NCBI RefSeq assembly: GCF_029714205.1
Contig: NZ_CP121648.1
Location: forward strand, 496,001-560,000
Source of the DNA: Methylobacterium sp. CB376
GTDB lineage: Bacteria > Pseudomonadota > Alphaproteobacteria > Rhizobiales > Beijerinckiaceae
DNA length: 64,000 nucleotides
Reading direction: 5' to 3'
Every line of letters begins with the position of its first letter. Position 1 is the stretch's first letter. A program made the translations under genes and the position numbers. Positions 36,191 through 45,536 of the stretch are shown piece by piece. The notes under the pieces were generated by a model, which worked only from the letters and a program-made list of their open reading frames with translations, was not told the origin of the DNA and did no database searches.

Positions 36191-36480
36191 CTATCGTTCC
36201 GGCGGGTCAAGTCCGCGCGCAACACGATCGAGGACTAGCGGAGCGCTTCCACCGAGATAGATCGCACTCCAGACATTCTGCGCGTCGAGTGCGATCGGAA
36301 GGGCACCCGCAATGAAAGCAAATGCGACCTTCAAGGTCAGGAAAGAGATCCTGTGGTATTTCTTCGGCAGGATCCGCCATTGGCCCCCGCCGCAGTCAGA
36401 GCCGCACCAACCTCGACACTTATACTTCCCAGAACGCCCCAGAGATAGATATTCGGAACATCAAGCCCTGAGACGATCAT
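36191..36480 (-). pseudogene. Small membrane protein split by a frameshift
   Basis: From ATG 36480 the frame reads MIVSGLDVPNIYLWGVLGSISVEVGAAL, then runs into unrelated sequence and stops at 36337. In another frame a hydrophobic continuation starts near 36375 with RILPKKYHRISFLTLKVAF, passes AGALPIALDAQNVWSAIYLGG and ends GLDPPER at TAG 36191-36193. Joined by one base change in the G-rich run near 36380-36400 they give a protein of about 95 residues with two membrane helices. Both halves have the same low GC. It overlaps the end of the upstream small gene, suggesting coupled translation. Confidence 0.6.
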
Positions 36481-36682
36481 TCCGGCAGTCGTCCTCGCTG
36501 TGACGTCCGACCTTGAACAGCCATGTGACGCGAGAGGCAAGGCTCGTGATGCGCCGAGCCAGTCGATCGCGATGGGTCAGGCGGGCCACGAGCAGCGCGA
36601 TGTTCGCCGCCACGAGCACGCCAAGGCCCGAAGCGAACACCACGAACACCCCATCTGCGATTCGGTCCGTCACGGCCGACAT
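36461..36682 (-). CDS. Small single-helix membrane protein
   Basis: A 73-residue protein: short polar N-terminus, one membrane helix (GVFVVFASGLGVLVAANIALLVARL), then a basic tail (THRDRLARRITSLASRVTWLFKVGRH). The start may be ATG 36682, preceded directly by CGGAGG, or GTG 36715. The stop overlaps the start of the frameshifted membrane protein, so the two formed one small operon. No family recognised; partner-type systems such as holin or toxin pairs are possible but unsupported. Confidence 0.5.
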   Translation of the reverse strand: MSAVTDRIADGVFVVFASGLGVLVAANIALLVARLTHRDRLARRITSLASRVTWLFKVGRHSEDDCRNDRLRA

Positions 36683-37109
36683 CCTCCGATACAGAACGGA
36701 TCGCGGAATCGACACCGCGTCATGCGGTAACGCGATCCGATCGGGGCGATCGGGTGAGGGCAGGAGGTGACAAGGGAGGCGGGTTCTGAATCGGCCGGCG
36801 ACCCTGGCCGGGGTTGGCGGGCCGGGGGTTTCGACGCAACGGCGCTCCTCGATGACCTTGCGGACAGGCCCGATCCCCGACGGTCGGGCAAAGTCGCCGG
36901 CCGCCCCTTCCGTCGGCGCCTCCCGGGCAGGCCTGCCACACCGGCAGCCTGACCGCGCCGGACCGGCCGGTCATTGGGGTGGGTCTGCCATCAGCCACGC
37001 CGCGGCCCGGGGCGCGATCCTTCGCGTGGTCGCAGCCCAATGCCGGCGAGGCATGACGCCGCCGCGGCTCGGGGCGGGCGGCGGCTCGCGCCGGCCCGCC
37101 CGGGCCCGA
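36683..37109. other. Intergenic region, nothing recognised
   Basis: About 430 bases with only arginine/proline-rich shadow frames. It contains the likely promoter of the small membrane operon near 36700-36740 and the 3' region of the 70-aa gene. Confidence 0.5.
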
Positions 37110-37322
37110 TCAGCAGAAATACTGCCCGATCTGCCGCTCGATGTCGTCGGTGACGCGCCCGCCATGGGCCTGGATGAAGCCGCCGATCTGCGCGTCGCGC
37201 CGACGCAGGCGCTCGGCATGGACGGCCTGCACGATGCGGCTGATCAGGGCGAGGAAACCGGGCTCGGCCTCGGCGGCGGTGGGGGTGCGGTGGGGAAGAG
37301 CGTGGCTGAGAACCGCGAGCAT
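37110..37322 (-). CDS. Small hypothetical protein, 70 aa
   Basis: A 70-residue protein from ATG 37322, preceded by CAGGAG. It has an amphipathic helix (FLALISRIVQAVHAERLRRRDAQIGGFIQAHGG) and ends DDIERQIGQYFC. The ending recalls DUF1127-type small proteins of Rhizobiales, but I would not assign the family. Divergent from homospermidine synthase (254-bp gap). Confidence 0.65.
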   Translation of the reverse strand: MLAVLSHALPHRTPTAAEAEPGFLALISRIVQAVHAERLRRRDAQIGGFIQAHGGRVTDDIERQIGQYFC

Positions 37323-37576
37323 GGGACACTCCTGAAAGTGATGTGCGCGCGGGCGTTTCCATCTGTTTGTTGCAACGCAATATGGGATATGACGCGGCGC
37401 ACACGAAGGCCCGCCGCCGCAGCGGAGCCATGCGGCTGCCTCATGGCGGCGGCAACGCTTCGTTCCCCCGGACGGCCGGTTGACCCTGCGGGCCGGAGTC
37501 GCCAATCACCGCGTCGCCGGCCCGTCACCGATCTCGGCTAACCACGCGCACTTTCCCATCCACGGAGGCACTTCCC

Positions 37577-39007
37577 ATGACCGACTGGCCCGTCCACGGC
37601 CATATCAGCGGCCCCATCGTGATGATCGGCTTCGGGTCGATCGGACGCGGCACCCTGCCGCTGATCGAGCGCCACTTCACCTACGACAAGGCGCGCTTCA
37701 CGGTCGTGGAACCCTCCGACGCGCACAAGGCCCTGGCCGAGCGGCACGGGCTGCGCTTCGCGCAGGTGGCGCTCACCCGCGACAATTACCGCGAGGTGCT
37801 CACCCCCCTCCTCACCGAGGGCGGCGGCCAGGGCTTCTGCGTCAACCTCTCGGTCGATACCTCCTCGCGCGACATCATGGAACTGTGCCGGGAGATCGGC
37901 GCGCTCTACATCGACACCGTCGCCGAGCCGTGGCCGGGCTTCTACTTCGACAAGAATGCCGGCCCGGGCGACCGCACCAACTACGCGCTGCGCGAGCAGA
38001 TCCTCGACGCGCGCCGGCGCAGGCCGGGCGGCACGACCGCGGTGTCCTGCTGCGGCGCCAATCCCGGCATGGTGTCCTGGTTCGTCAAGCAGGCCCTCCT
38101 CAACGTCGCGGCCGATCTCGGCCTCTCGGTCGAGGAGCCCAGGACCCGCGAGGGCTGGGCGGCGCTGATGCGCGAGGTCGGGGTCAGGGGCATCCACATC
38201 GCCGAGCGCGACACCCAGCGCGCCAAGTCCGAGAAGCCGATGGGCGTGTTCGTGAACACGTGGTCGGTCGAGGGCTTCGTCTCGGAGGGCAACCAGCCGG
38301 CCGAGCTCGGCTGGGGCACCCACGAGACCTGGATGCCGGAGAATGCCCGCACCCATGCGGGGGACGCGCCGGCGATCTACCTGCTCCAGCCCGGCGCCGA
38401 CACCCGCGTGCGCTCCTGGACCCCGACCGCCCAGGCTCAGTTCGGCTTCCTCGTCACCCACAACGAGGCGATCTCGATCGCCGACTATTACTCGGTGCGC
38501 GAGGGCGGCAAGGTCGTCTACCGGCCGACCTGCCACTACGCCTACCATCCCTGCAACGAGGCGGTGCTCTCGCTGCACGAGATGTTCGGCCAGGCCGGCC
38601 GCGTGCAGGAGAAGCACCACATCCTCGACGAGAACGAGATCGTCGACGGCATCGACGAGCTCGGCGTGCTCCTCTACGGCCACGGCAGGAACGCCTACTG
38701 GTACGGCTCCCAGCTCTCCATCGAGGAGACGCGGGCCATCGCGCCGTACCAGAACGCCACCGGCCTGCAGGTGACCTCGGCGGTGCTCGCCGGCATGGTC
38801 TGGGCGCTGGAGAACCCGGAGGCCGGCATCGTCGAGGCGGACGAGGTCGATTTCCGCCGCTGCCTGGAGGTCCAGCTGCCCTATCTGGGGCCCGTCGTCG
38901 GGGTCTACACCGACTGGACGCCGCTGGCCGACCGTCCCGGGCTGTTCCCGGAGAATATCGACGCGAGCGATCCCTGGCAGTTCCGCAACGTGCTGGTGCA
39001 GCGCTGA
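37577..39007 (+). CDS. hss: Homospermidine synthase
   Basis: A 476-residue NAD-dependent enzyme that condenses two putrescine molecules (or putrescine and spermidine) to sym-homospermidine, the main polyamine of many Rhizobiales. The N-terminal Rossmann motif GPIVMIGFGSIGRGTLPLI and the central SCCGANPGMVSWFVKQALL are family hallmarks; length is normal. Together with the decarboxylase at 33.7 kb it makes a polyamine pathway in this region. Start ATG 37577 follows a GGAGG-type site. Confidence 0.95.
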   Translation: MTDWPVHGHISGPIVMIGFGSIGRGTLPLIERHFTYDKARFTVVEPSDAHKALAERHGLRFAQVALTRDNYREVLTPLLTEGGGQGFCVNLSVDTSSRDIMELCREIGALYIDTVAEPWPGFYFDKNAGPGDRTNYALREQILDARRRRPGGTTAVSCCGANPGMVSWFVKQALLNVAADLGLSVEEPRTREGWAALMREVGVRGIHIAERDTQRAKSEKPMGVFVNTWSVEGFVSEGNQPAELGWGTHETWMPENARTHAGDAPAIYLLQPGADTRVRSWTPTAQAQFGFLVTHNEAISIADYYSVREGGKVVYRPTCHYAYHPCNEAVLSLHEMFGQAGRVQEKHHILDENEIVDGIDELGVLLYGHGRNAYWYGSQLSIEETRAIAPYQNATGLQVTSAVLAGMVWALENPEAGIVEADEVDFRRCLEVQLPYLGPVVGVYTDWTPLADRPGLFPENIDASDPWQFRNVLVQR

Positions 39008-39142
39008 GACGCGGGCGCGGCGCCCGCTGCGGCGCCGCGCCCCACCGTCGCGCAGCGCCGCAGGGCCGCACGGCGAAGAGCCGCCGCAGGCTGTCGCGCT
39101 TGCCCGCCCGGTGCTAGCATCGGGGCACGGACGGGAGCTTCG

Positions 39143-39709
39143 ATGTCCCTCGCGCTGCGCCGCGAGCCGCGCATGCGGTTCGCCGAATTCCTGAACCTGA
39201 TCCGGGCGCGCCCCGACGAGGAACGCTGGGAACTCCTCGACGGCGAGCCCGTGCTGATGGCGCCCCCGACGGGGCGCCACCAGCAGATCGTGATGAATCT
39301 CGGCCGACACCTCGCCGAGCTGGCCGAGCGGCGCGGCTGCCGCGCCCTGCCGGGACTCGGGCTGCACAACGACGCCGTGGACGATTTCGCGCCGGTGCCG
39401 GACCTCGTCGTGCGCTGCGGCCCGCTCCTCCAGGACGGCTACGCCCGCGATCCGATCCTGGTGGCGGAGGTGCTGTCGCCCTCGACCATGCACGAAGACC
39501 GCGGACGCAAGGCCGCGTTCTACCAGTCGCTCCAGACGCTGCGGGCCTTCCTGATCGTCTACCAGGACGAGACGCGGGTGGAGGTCTGGTCGCGGGGCAA
39601 CGGGCCGGACTGGACCAAGCGGGCGCTCGGCGGGGGCGACGCGATCGACCTGCCGGATCTCGGCGGGAGCCTGCCCGTCGCCTCCCTGTATGCCGGCCTC
39701 CACACCTGA
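39143..39709 (+). CDS. Uma2-family endonuclease-like protein
   Basis: A 188-residue PD-(D/E)xK-fold protein of the Uma2/DUF820 family: ERWELLDGEPVLMAPPTGRHQ, PDLVVRCG (catalytic Asp) and ILVAEVLSPSTMHEDRGRKAAFYQSL (E and following K). Such proteins are common in cyanobacteria and Methylobacterium, often in many copies and of uncertain role. It precedes a 113-aa hypothetical by 14 bp. Confidence 0.88.
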   Translation: MSLALRREPRMRFAEFLNLIRARPDEERWELLDGEPVLMAPPTGRHQQIVMNLGRHLAELAERRGCRALPGLGLHNDAVDDFAPVPDLVVRCGPLLQDGYARDPILVAEVLSPSTMHEDRGRKAAFYQSLQTLRAFLIVYQDETRVEVWSRGNGPDWTKRALGGGDAIDLPDLGGSLPVASLYAGLHT

Positions 39710-39723
39710 CCACGGGTCCGCCC

Positions 39724-40065
39724 TTGCCCCATTTCGACGAATTCTACGCCAACAAGCTGCGCGGCACCCTCGGGGTGACGGATGCCGAATCGGTGCTCGA
39801 CCTGCGCGGCACGCCCCGGGCGAAGGCGGAAGCCTCGCTGACCGACATGCTGGAGCGCAGCCGCTTCGCCAAGGGCAAGACCGTGGCGGTCCGCCTCGAC
39901 GCCCCGGTGCCGGGCGGCGGCGAGACCCTGTTCCAGCCCGTCGGCCGCCTGCTGCTCGAAGCCAAGCGGCGCGGCTGGGTCGACCGCCTGCAGACCCTGC
40001 CGGCCCAGGACGGGCTCGGCTTCTACATCGCGCTCGCCGGCAAGCCGGCCCGGGAGGGCGCGTGA
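39724..40065 (+). CDS. Conserved-looking hypothetical protein, 113 aa
   Basis: A 113-residue cytoplasmic protein starting with TTG 39724 (PHFDEFYANKLRGTLGVTDAESVLDLRGTPRAKAEASLTDMLERS...). The LDLRGTPRAKAEASL segment recalls the start of Smr-like domains (LDLHGxTxxEAxxAL), but the His of that family is replaced and the HGKG motif is absent. It is followed after 31 bp by an amidase gene and may share its transcript. Confidence 0.65.
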   Translation: MPHFDEFYANKLRGTLGVTDAESVLDLRGTPRAKAEASLTDMLERSRFAKGKTVAVRLDAPVPGGGETLFQPVGRLLLEAKRRGWVDRLQTLPAQDGLGFYIALAGKPAREGA

Positions 40066-40096
40066 CCGCCCGCGCGATCTCTCCCCGCGAGGCGCG

Positions 40097-41512
40097 ATGA
40101 CCGAGTCCCTGGCCGACCTCTGCGCCACCGACCTCCTCGCCCGCTACGCCGCGCGCGACCTCTCGCCCGTCGAGGTGACCGAGGCGGTGCTGGCCCGGGT
40201 GGAGGCCATGGAGCCCACCCTGCAGGCCCTCTGCCTGCTCCTCCCCGAGGAGGCCCGGGAGGCCGCCCGCGCCTCCGAGGCGCGCTGGCGGCGCGGCGAG
40301 GCGCTCGCCCTCGACGGCGTGCCCGCCACCGTCAAGGAGAACATCGCCACCCGGGGCGTGGCGATGCCCCTCGGCACCGCGGCACGGCGCGACGCGCCCC
40401 CGAGCCCGGAGGATGCCCCCGCGGCCGCCCGCCTGCGCGAGGCCGGGGCGATCCTGTTCGCGCGCACCACCATGCCGGATTACGGCATGCTCTCCTCGGG
40501 CCTCTCCAGCATCCACCCCCTCACCCGCAACCCCTGGGACCCGACCCGGACCCCGGGCGGTTCCTCGGCCGGGGCGGGCGCCGCCGCGGCTGCCGGCTAC
40601 GGGCCCCTGCATCTCGGCACGGATATCGGCGGCTCGATCCGCCTGCCGGCCGGCTGGTGCGGCATCGTCGGCCTCAAGCCCAGCAACGGCCGCGTGCCGG
40701 TCGACCCGCCCTATTACGGCCGCTGCGCCGGGCCGATGACCCGCAGCGTCGCCGACGCGGCCCTGGCCATGCGCGAACTCAGCCGCCCGGATCACCGCGA
40801 CGGCACCGCGCTCCCGCCCGCCGGCCTCGACTGGCTCGCCCTCGACGGCCTCGACCCGAAGGGCCTGCGCCTCGGCCTCCTGCGCGAGGCGGGCGTCGGC
40901 CTGCCGGTCGACCCCGCCGTCGCGGCGGTGATCGAGGACGCGGCCGCGCGCCTCGCGGCGGCGGGCGCTCGGGTGGAGCCGGTCGCGCCCTTCCTCACCC
41001 GCGCCATGCTCGACGGGCTCGACACGTTCTGGCGCGAGCGCGCCTGGAGCGACATCGGCGCCCTCGCCCCGGAGCGGCGCGCCGCCGTGCTGCCCTTCAT
41101 CCGCGACTGGGCGCAGGCCGCGCGGGGGTCGAGCGGCGCGGCCGTCTTCGCGGGAATGAGCCAGATGGGGGCGATGCGCGACGCAGCCCTGCGGGCGATT
41201 CGCCCCTTCGACTTCCTGATCAGCCCGGTGGCGCCGATCCCGGCCTTCCCGGCGGAGCTCGCCTCCCCGACCGACGACCCGATGCGCCCCTTCGAGCATA
41301 TCGGCTTCACGGTCGCCTTCAACATGTCGGAGCAGCCCGCCGTCGCGGTCCCGGTGGGCCTCACCCCGGAGGGCCTGCCGGTGGGCCTCCAGATCGTCGG
41401 GCATCGCTTCGACGATCTCGGCGTGCTGCGCCTCGCGCGGGTCTTCGAGGATCTGCGGGCGCCGCTGCCGCGGCGGGCGCCGGCCGCGCCGCCGCGGGCC
41501 CCGGCGCGTTGA
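40097..41512 (+). CDS. Amidase (amidase-signature family)
   Basis: A 471-residue amidase-signature hydrolase with the Ser-cisSer-Lys triad: Lys in GVPATVKENIATRG, and the serines in TPGGSSAGAGAAAAAG and LGTDIGGSIRLPAGWCGIVGLKPSNGRVP. The sequence after the signature diverges from GatA, so it is probably an amide hydrolase for small molecules rather than part of the Glu-tRNA amidotransferase. Substrate unknown. Confidence 0.92.
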   Translation: MTESLADLCATDLLARYAARDLSPVEVTEAVLARVEAMEPTLQALCLLLPEEAREAARASEARWRRGEALALDGVPATVKENIATRGVAMPLGTAARRDAPPSPEDAPAAARLREAGAILFARTTMPDYGMLSSGLSSIHPLTRNPWDPTRTPGGSSAGAGAAAAAGYGPLHLGTDIGGSIRLPAGWCGIVGLKPSNGRVPVDPPYYGRCAGPMTRSVADAALAMRELSRPDHRDGTALPPAGLDWLALDGLDPKGLRLGLLREAGVGLPVDPAVAAVIEDAAARLAAAGARVEPVAPFLTRAMLDGLDTFWRERAWSDIGALAPERRAAVLPFIRDWAQAARGSSGAAVFAGMSQMGAMRDAALRAIRPFDFLISPVAPIPAFPAELASPTDDPMRPFEHIGFTVAFNMSEQPAVAVPVGLTPEGLPVGLQIVGHRFDDLGVLRLARVFEDLRAPLPRRAPAAPPRAPAR

Positions 41513-41552
41513 CAGCGGGGGAAGCCCGGCCGATACCCGCGCCGGCTTCCCG

Positions 41553-43514
41553 ATGCGCAGACCGACCCTCAAGAGCGCGGCGATCGTCGCCCACGACCTC
41601 GTGGCGACCGCCCTCGCCGTCACGCTCACCTTCCTGATCCGCTTCGATGACGCGCGGCTGGCCGAGCGCCTCGCGCATCTGCCGGTGCTGCTCGGCCCCT
41701 TCGTGCTCTATGCCGGGCTCGTCTATCGCTGGTTCGGGCTCTACCGCACCAAGTGGCGCTTCGCCTCGCTCCCCGACCTCGCCGCCATCGTGCGGGCGGT
41801 CGCCGTCCTGGCCCTGTCGCTGCTGCTCCTGGATTACGCGCTGGTCTCGCCCGCCCTGTTCGGGATCTACTTCTTCGGCAAGATCGCGATCGGGCTCTAC
41901 TTCGTCCTGCAGCTCTTCCTGCTCGGCGGCCCGCGCGTCGCCTTCCGCTACCTGAAATACAGCCGCTCGCGCCAGAGCCACGCCCGCGCCGCGACGACGC
42001 CCGCGCTCCTCCTCGGCCGCGGCGCGGAGATCGAGGTGGTGCTGCGCGCCATCGAGGCCGGGACGGTGCGCAAGCTCGCGGCCCAGGGCATCCTCTCGCC
42101 CCGGGCCGAGGATCGCGGCCAGAGCCTGCGCGGCGTGCCGGTGCTGGGCGCCTTCGCCGACCTGGAGCAGGTCGTGGCGGACCTCGCCGCCCGCGGCGTC
42201 GCGGTGCGGCGCCTCGTGGCGACGCCGAACGCCCTCACACCCGAGGCCGATCCCGACGGGCTCCTCGCCCGCGCCCGCCGCCTCGGCCTGCCGCTCGCCC
42301 GCGTGACCACCCTCGGCGAGGGCCTGCGCGACGCCGAACTGGCGCCCCTCGAGATCGAGGACCTGCTGCTGCGCCCGACCGTCCCGATCGACCGGCCGCG
42401 CCTGGAGCGCTTCCTCGCCGGCCAGCGCGTCGTGGTGACGGGGGGCGGCGGCTCGATCGGCTCGGAGATCTGCGCCCGGGCCGTGGCCTTCGGCGCCTCG
42501 GCGCTCCTCGTCGTGGAGAATTCCGAGCCCGCCCTGCACGGGGTGCTGACGCGGCCGGCCCTGGCCGAGAGCGAGGCGGAGGTGAGCGGCGTCATCGCCG
42601 ACATCCGCGACCGGGAGCGGCTCTTCCACGTCCTGCGCGCGTTCCGCCCCGACGCGGTCTTCCACGCCGCCGCGCTCAAGCAGGTGCCCTACCTGGAGCG
42701 CGACTGGACCGAGGGCATCAAGACCAACGTGTTCGGCTCGGTGAACGTGGCCGACGCGGCGCTGGCGGCGGGCGCCCGCGCGCTGGTGATGATCTCGACC
42801 GACAAGGCGATCGAGCCGGTCTCGCAGCTCGGCGTCACCAAGCGCTTCGCCGAGATGTACGCGCAGGCCCTCGACGCGGCCGGCGGGCCGGCGCGGCTCG
42901 TGGCGGTGCGCTTCGGCAACGTGCTCGGCTCGGTCGGCTCGGTGGTGCCGGTGTTCAAGGCGCAGATCGCCCGCGGCGGGCCGGTCACGGTCACCCATCC
43001 CGAGATGGTGCGCTACTTCATGACCGTGCGCGAGGCCTGCGACCTCGTGCTCACCGCCGCCTCCCACGCCGACCGCGAGGGTCGCGACCCGCGGGCGGGC
43101 GACCAGCGCGCCGCCGTCTACGTGCTGAAGATGGGCCAGCCGGTGCGGATCCGCGACCTCGCCGAGCGCATGATCCGCCTCGCCGGCTTCGAGCCGGGCC
43201 TCGACATCGAGATCGCCGTGACGGGCGCGCGGCCCGGGGAGCGCCTGAACGAGATCCTCTTCGCCCGCGACGAGCCGATGGTGACCCTCGACGGGATCGA
43301 GGGGGTCATGGCGGCCAAGCCCGTCTTCGCCGACCGGGCGCAGCTCGCGCGCTGGCTCGAGCGGCTGCGCGCGGCGGTGGCGCAGGCCGACCGCGCGGCG
43401 GCCGAGGCGGTGTTCGCGGAGGCGGTGCCGGATTTCGCCCGGCGGCCGGGCGCGGCGCGCGAGGCGCCGGCGGCCGAACTGGCGCCGCGGGATGTCGGGG
43501 CGGGCGGGGCGTGA
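41553..43514 (+). CDS. Membrane nucleoside-diphosphate-sugar epimerase/dehydratase (CapD/WbpM family)
   Basis: A 653-residue protein: four N-terminal membrane helices (about residues 8-130), a linker domain with a degenerate nucleotide fold, then a C-terminal SDR catalytic domain with the NAD motif VVVTGGGGSIGSEI and the active-site stretch MISTDKAIEPVSQLGVTKR, in which Met replaces the usual tyrosine as in 4,6-dehydratases of this family. It makes 4-keto-6-deoxy sugars (UDP-GlcNAc-derived) for surface polysaccharide. Its stop codon lies within the hairpin of repeat copy A. Confidence 0.92.
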   Translation: MRRPTLKSAAIVAHDLVATALAVTLTFLIRFDDARLAERLAHLPVLLGPFVLYAGLVYRWFGLYRTKWRFASLPDLAAIVRAVAVLALSLLLLDYALVSPALFGIYFFGKIAIGLYFVLQLFLLGGPRVAFRYLKYSRSRQSHARAATTPALLLGRGAEIEVVLRAIEAGTVRKLAAQGILSPRAEDRGQSLRGVPVLGAFADLEQVVADLAARGVAVRRLVATPNALTPEADPDGLLARARRLGLPLARVTTLGEGLRDAELAPLEIEDLLLRPTVPIDRPRLERFLAGQRVVVTGGGGSIGSEICARAVAFGASALLVVENSEPALHGVLTRPALAESEAEVSGVIADIRDRERLFHVLRAFRPDAVFHAAALKQVPYLERDWTEGIKTNVFGSVNVADAALAAGARALVMISTDKAIEPVSQLGVTKRFAEMYAQALDAAGGPARLVAVRFGNVLGSVGSVVPVFKAQIARGGPVTVTHPEMVRYFMTVREACDLVLTAASHADREGRDPRAGDQRAAVYVLKMGQPVRIRDLAERMIRLAGFEPGLDIEIAVTGARPGERLNEILFARDEPMVTLDGIEGVMAAKPVFADRAQLARWLERLRAAVAQADRAAAEAVFAEAVPDFARRPGAAREAPAAELAPRDVGAGGA

Positions 43515-43633
43515 TCCGGGCTCCGCTTGCTCGAAGCGGAGCCCGGATCACGAGCCCGCGCGGCGCCTGAGCGAAGCCGACATCCGCATTGCCGAAATGG
43601 GAGATGGCGAAGCAATCAACCGGATGGCGTAAT
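43511..43633 (+). repeat. Dispersed 3'-gap repeat, copy A
   Basis: Begins with a perfect 18-bp hairpin (43511-43528 with 43534-43551, 5-base loop) that includes the epimerase stop codon. The conserved core follows: GAGCCCGCGCGGCGCCTGAG, then GCCGACATCCGCATTGCCG, GAGATGGCGAAGCAATCAA and CCGGATG. The GCATTGCCGAA...TGGCGAAGCAATC part is itself an imperfect hairpin. It lies in a convergent gap (epimerase and DUF2865 genes). Confidence 0.9.
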
Positions 43634-43815
43634 GACGCCCGCCCTCGGCCGGGCCGCGCTCGCGCCGGAGGACGCGCGTCGTACCGGCGGTCGTGAGAAG
43701 AAGCGACCGCTGGCCTGGTCCGGCGACGCGTCCTTCGCCCAATCGGCCGGCGGTCCGGGCCGCGGGATGCTGCGGCGTCCGACCGTCCCGGGGACGCGGG
43801 TCGCGCGGCCCCGGA

Positions 43816-44853
43816 TCAGGGCGTGGCGACGGGCTCGGTCCCGGGCGCCGGGCTCGCCGGCGCCGCCGCCTGGGGCCCGTCGATGCGCGCCTGGATCGGG
43901 ACCGGGATGATCGTCGGCGCGATCACCCGCACGGCGGGCCTCTCGTCGGGCCCGGCGGGCTTCGCCGCGGGCGTCGCCGGCGCCTCGGCGCCGGGCGGCT
44001 CCTCCAGGCCGTTGCGGGCCGCGGCCGAGGCGGCCACCACCGCGGCCGAGCGGTCGGCGCGGCCGACGAGGGTGAGGCGGACCTTCGGCCGCGAGAGCGC
44101 CTCCGCCTGGGCCGGCGTGACGAAGATGTCGCCCTTGTGCTGGACCAGCATGCTCTCGGCCTTCACCAGGGCCTGCGCCCAGGTCTGGCCCTGGCCCCGG
44201 CAGGAGCAGTTCGGCACGAAGGTCTTCTGGAACTTGAAGGCGTTCGGCAGCGCCGCGTAGGCGCGCCGGGTCTGGATCGCGGCCGCGTCCTTGAGGCCGT
44301 TGTCGCTCGCCGGCATCGAGTAGGCGGCGGCCTCGGTGCCGGGGCAGAGGGCCTTGCACATCTCGTCGGCGCCCTCCCGCCCGTCCGGCAGGTTCGGCAT
44401 CGGGAAATAGGCGCCGTCGCACAGGCGCACGCAGATCACGTGGCCGCCGCCGCGGGCGAAGCCGTCCGCCAGCTTCGCCGCGGCCGGCAGGCCCGTGCAC
44501 GAGTCCTTGACGGCGGCGACGAGCTGCTCGCGCCGGGCATCCGCCACCTGCGTGTTGCCCGCCCCGTAGCCGGCGTTGAGGGCCCGGATCCGCTGCTCGA
44601 CCTGGGCGCATTGCGGCGGGCGCATGTCGAAGAACAGGAAGCGCCCGCCCTCGCAGCCGATGGAGCTGCGGTAGGCGACGAGGCGCTGGATCTCCTCGAC
44701 CTGGCCGCGGTTCGACTCCCGCTGCAGGTTGGCGAGCTCGGCGCGGAAGCGCTGGCAGGCGGCGGCGTTCGGCTCCGCCCAGGCACCCTGAACGAGGGCG
44801 GCCACGGCGACGATCCCGGCGAGGAGCCGGGCGAGCAGGCGGGACAGCGTCAT
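43816..44853 (-). CDS. DUF2865 secreted protein
   Basis: A 345-residue protein with a signal peptide (about 1-26, ending ALVQGAWA). The mature part has a Cys-rich domain (CEGGRFLFFDMRPPQCAQVEQRI; HVICVRLCDGAYFPMPNLPDGREGADEMCKALCPGTEAA; FVPNCSCRGQGQTW) that defines DUF2865, probably held by disulfides in the periplasm, and a Pro/Ala-rich tail. Function unknown, widespread in Rhizobiales. ATG 44853 starts the signal peptide. Confidence 0.88.
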   Translation of the reverse strand: MTLSRLLARLLAGIVAVAALVQGAWAEPNAAACQRFRAELANLQRESNRGQVEEIQRLVAYRSSIGCEGGRFLFFDMRPPQCAQVEQRIRALNAGYGAGNTQVADARREQLVAAVKDSCTGLPAAAKLADGFARGGGHVICVRLCDGAYFPMPNLPDGREGADEMCKALCPGTEAAAYSMPASDNGLKDAAAIQTRRAYAALPNAFKFQKTFVPNCSCRGQGQTWAQALVKAESMLVQHKGDIFVTPAQAEALSRPKVRLTLVGRADRSAAVVAASAAARNGLEEPPGAEAPATPAAKPAGPDERPAVRVIAPTIIPVPIQARIDGPQAAAPASPAPGTEPVATP

Positions 44854-45014
44854 GGCGTTCCGGCGATGGATCTGACAGGGGGCGGGCTCGGCCGCGGAGG
44901 CCGAGCCGGCGGCGTCCCGCATCGACGCCGCGAGACTTGGCTGTTCTAACCGCCCTCGCCGTTCGGCAACAGCCTTCCTACATGCCTTAACGTTGGTTTG
45001 ACGGGGATCCGGGA

Positions 45015-45536
45015 ATGGTGTGGCGGCGGAGTCTCATGCGGGTGGCGCTGGCGGCGGGAATGCTCGCAGGTCTCGGCGGAGCGGCGCGGGCGGAAGAGCC
45101 CGACCGCATCTTCGACAAGTCCACGGTCTGGCGGCCGCTGACGCCGAACGACAAGCTCGTCGTCTACGGGATCGACGATCCGGACGTTGGGGGGGTGGCC
45201 TGCCACTACACCCTGCCGGAGCGCGGGGGCATCAAGGGAACGCTCGGGCTCGCCGAGCAGGTCTCGGACATCTCGCTGTCCTGCCGGCAGATCGGGCCGG
45301 TGCAGTTCAAGCGCAAGCTGACCCAGGGCGAAGTGGTGTTCAGCGAGCGCCGCTCGCTGATCTTCAAGAGCATGCAGATCGTCAGGGGCTGCGACGCCAA
45401 GCGCAACACCCTGGTGTACATGGTCTATTCCGACAAGCTGATCGAGGGTTCGCCCAAGAACTCGACCTCGACGGTGCCGCTGATGCCGTGGGGCACCGAG
45501 CCGCCGCCGAAATGCGGCGACTTCCTGAAGGGCTGA
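45015..45536 (+). CDS. creA: CreA family protein
   Basis: A 173-residue secreted protein (signal about 1-26, ARAEEPDRI) with the CreA signature: VGGVACHYTLPERGGIKGTLGLAE, SDISLSCRQIGP, RSLIFKSMQIVRGCDAKRNTLVYMVYSDKLIEGSPKNSTSTVPLMPW. Four conserved cysteines are expected to pair. Function is unknown. The stop codon overlaps the hairpin of repeat copy B. Confidence 0.93.
   Translation: MVWRRSLMRVALAAGMLAGLGGAARAEEPDRIFDKSTVWRPLTPNDKLVVYGIDDPDVGGVACHYTLPERGGIKGTLGLAEQVSDISLSCRQIGPVQFKRKLTQGEVVFSERRSLIFKSMQIVRGCDAKRNTLVYMVYSDKLIEGSPKNSTSTVPLMPWGTEPPPKCGDFLKG

Noticed and set aside
37538..41629. Minus-strand open frame of about 1360 codons
   Set aside because: It lies opposite homospermidine synthase, Uma2, the hypothetical gene and the amidase, all with clear motifs; the frame is an antisense shadow without recognisable domains.
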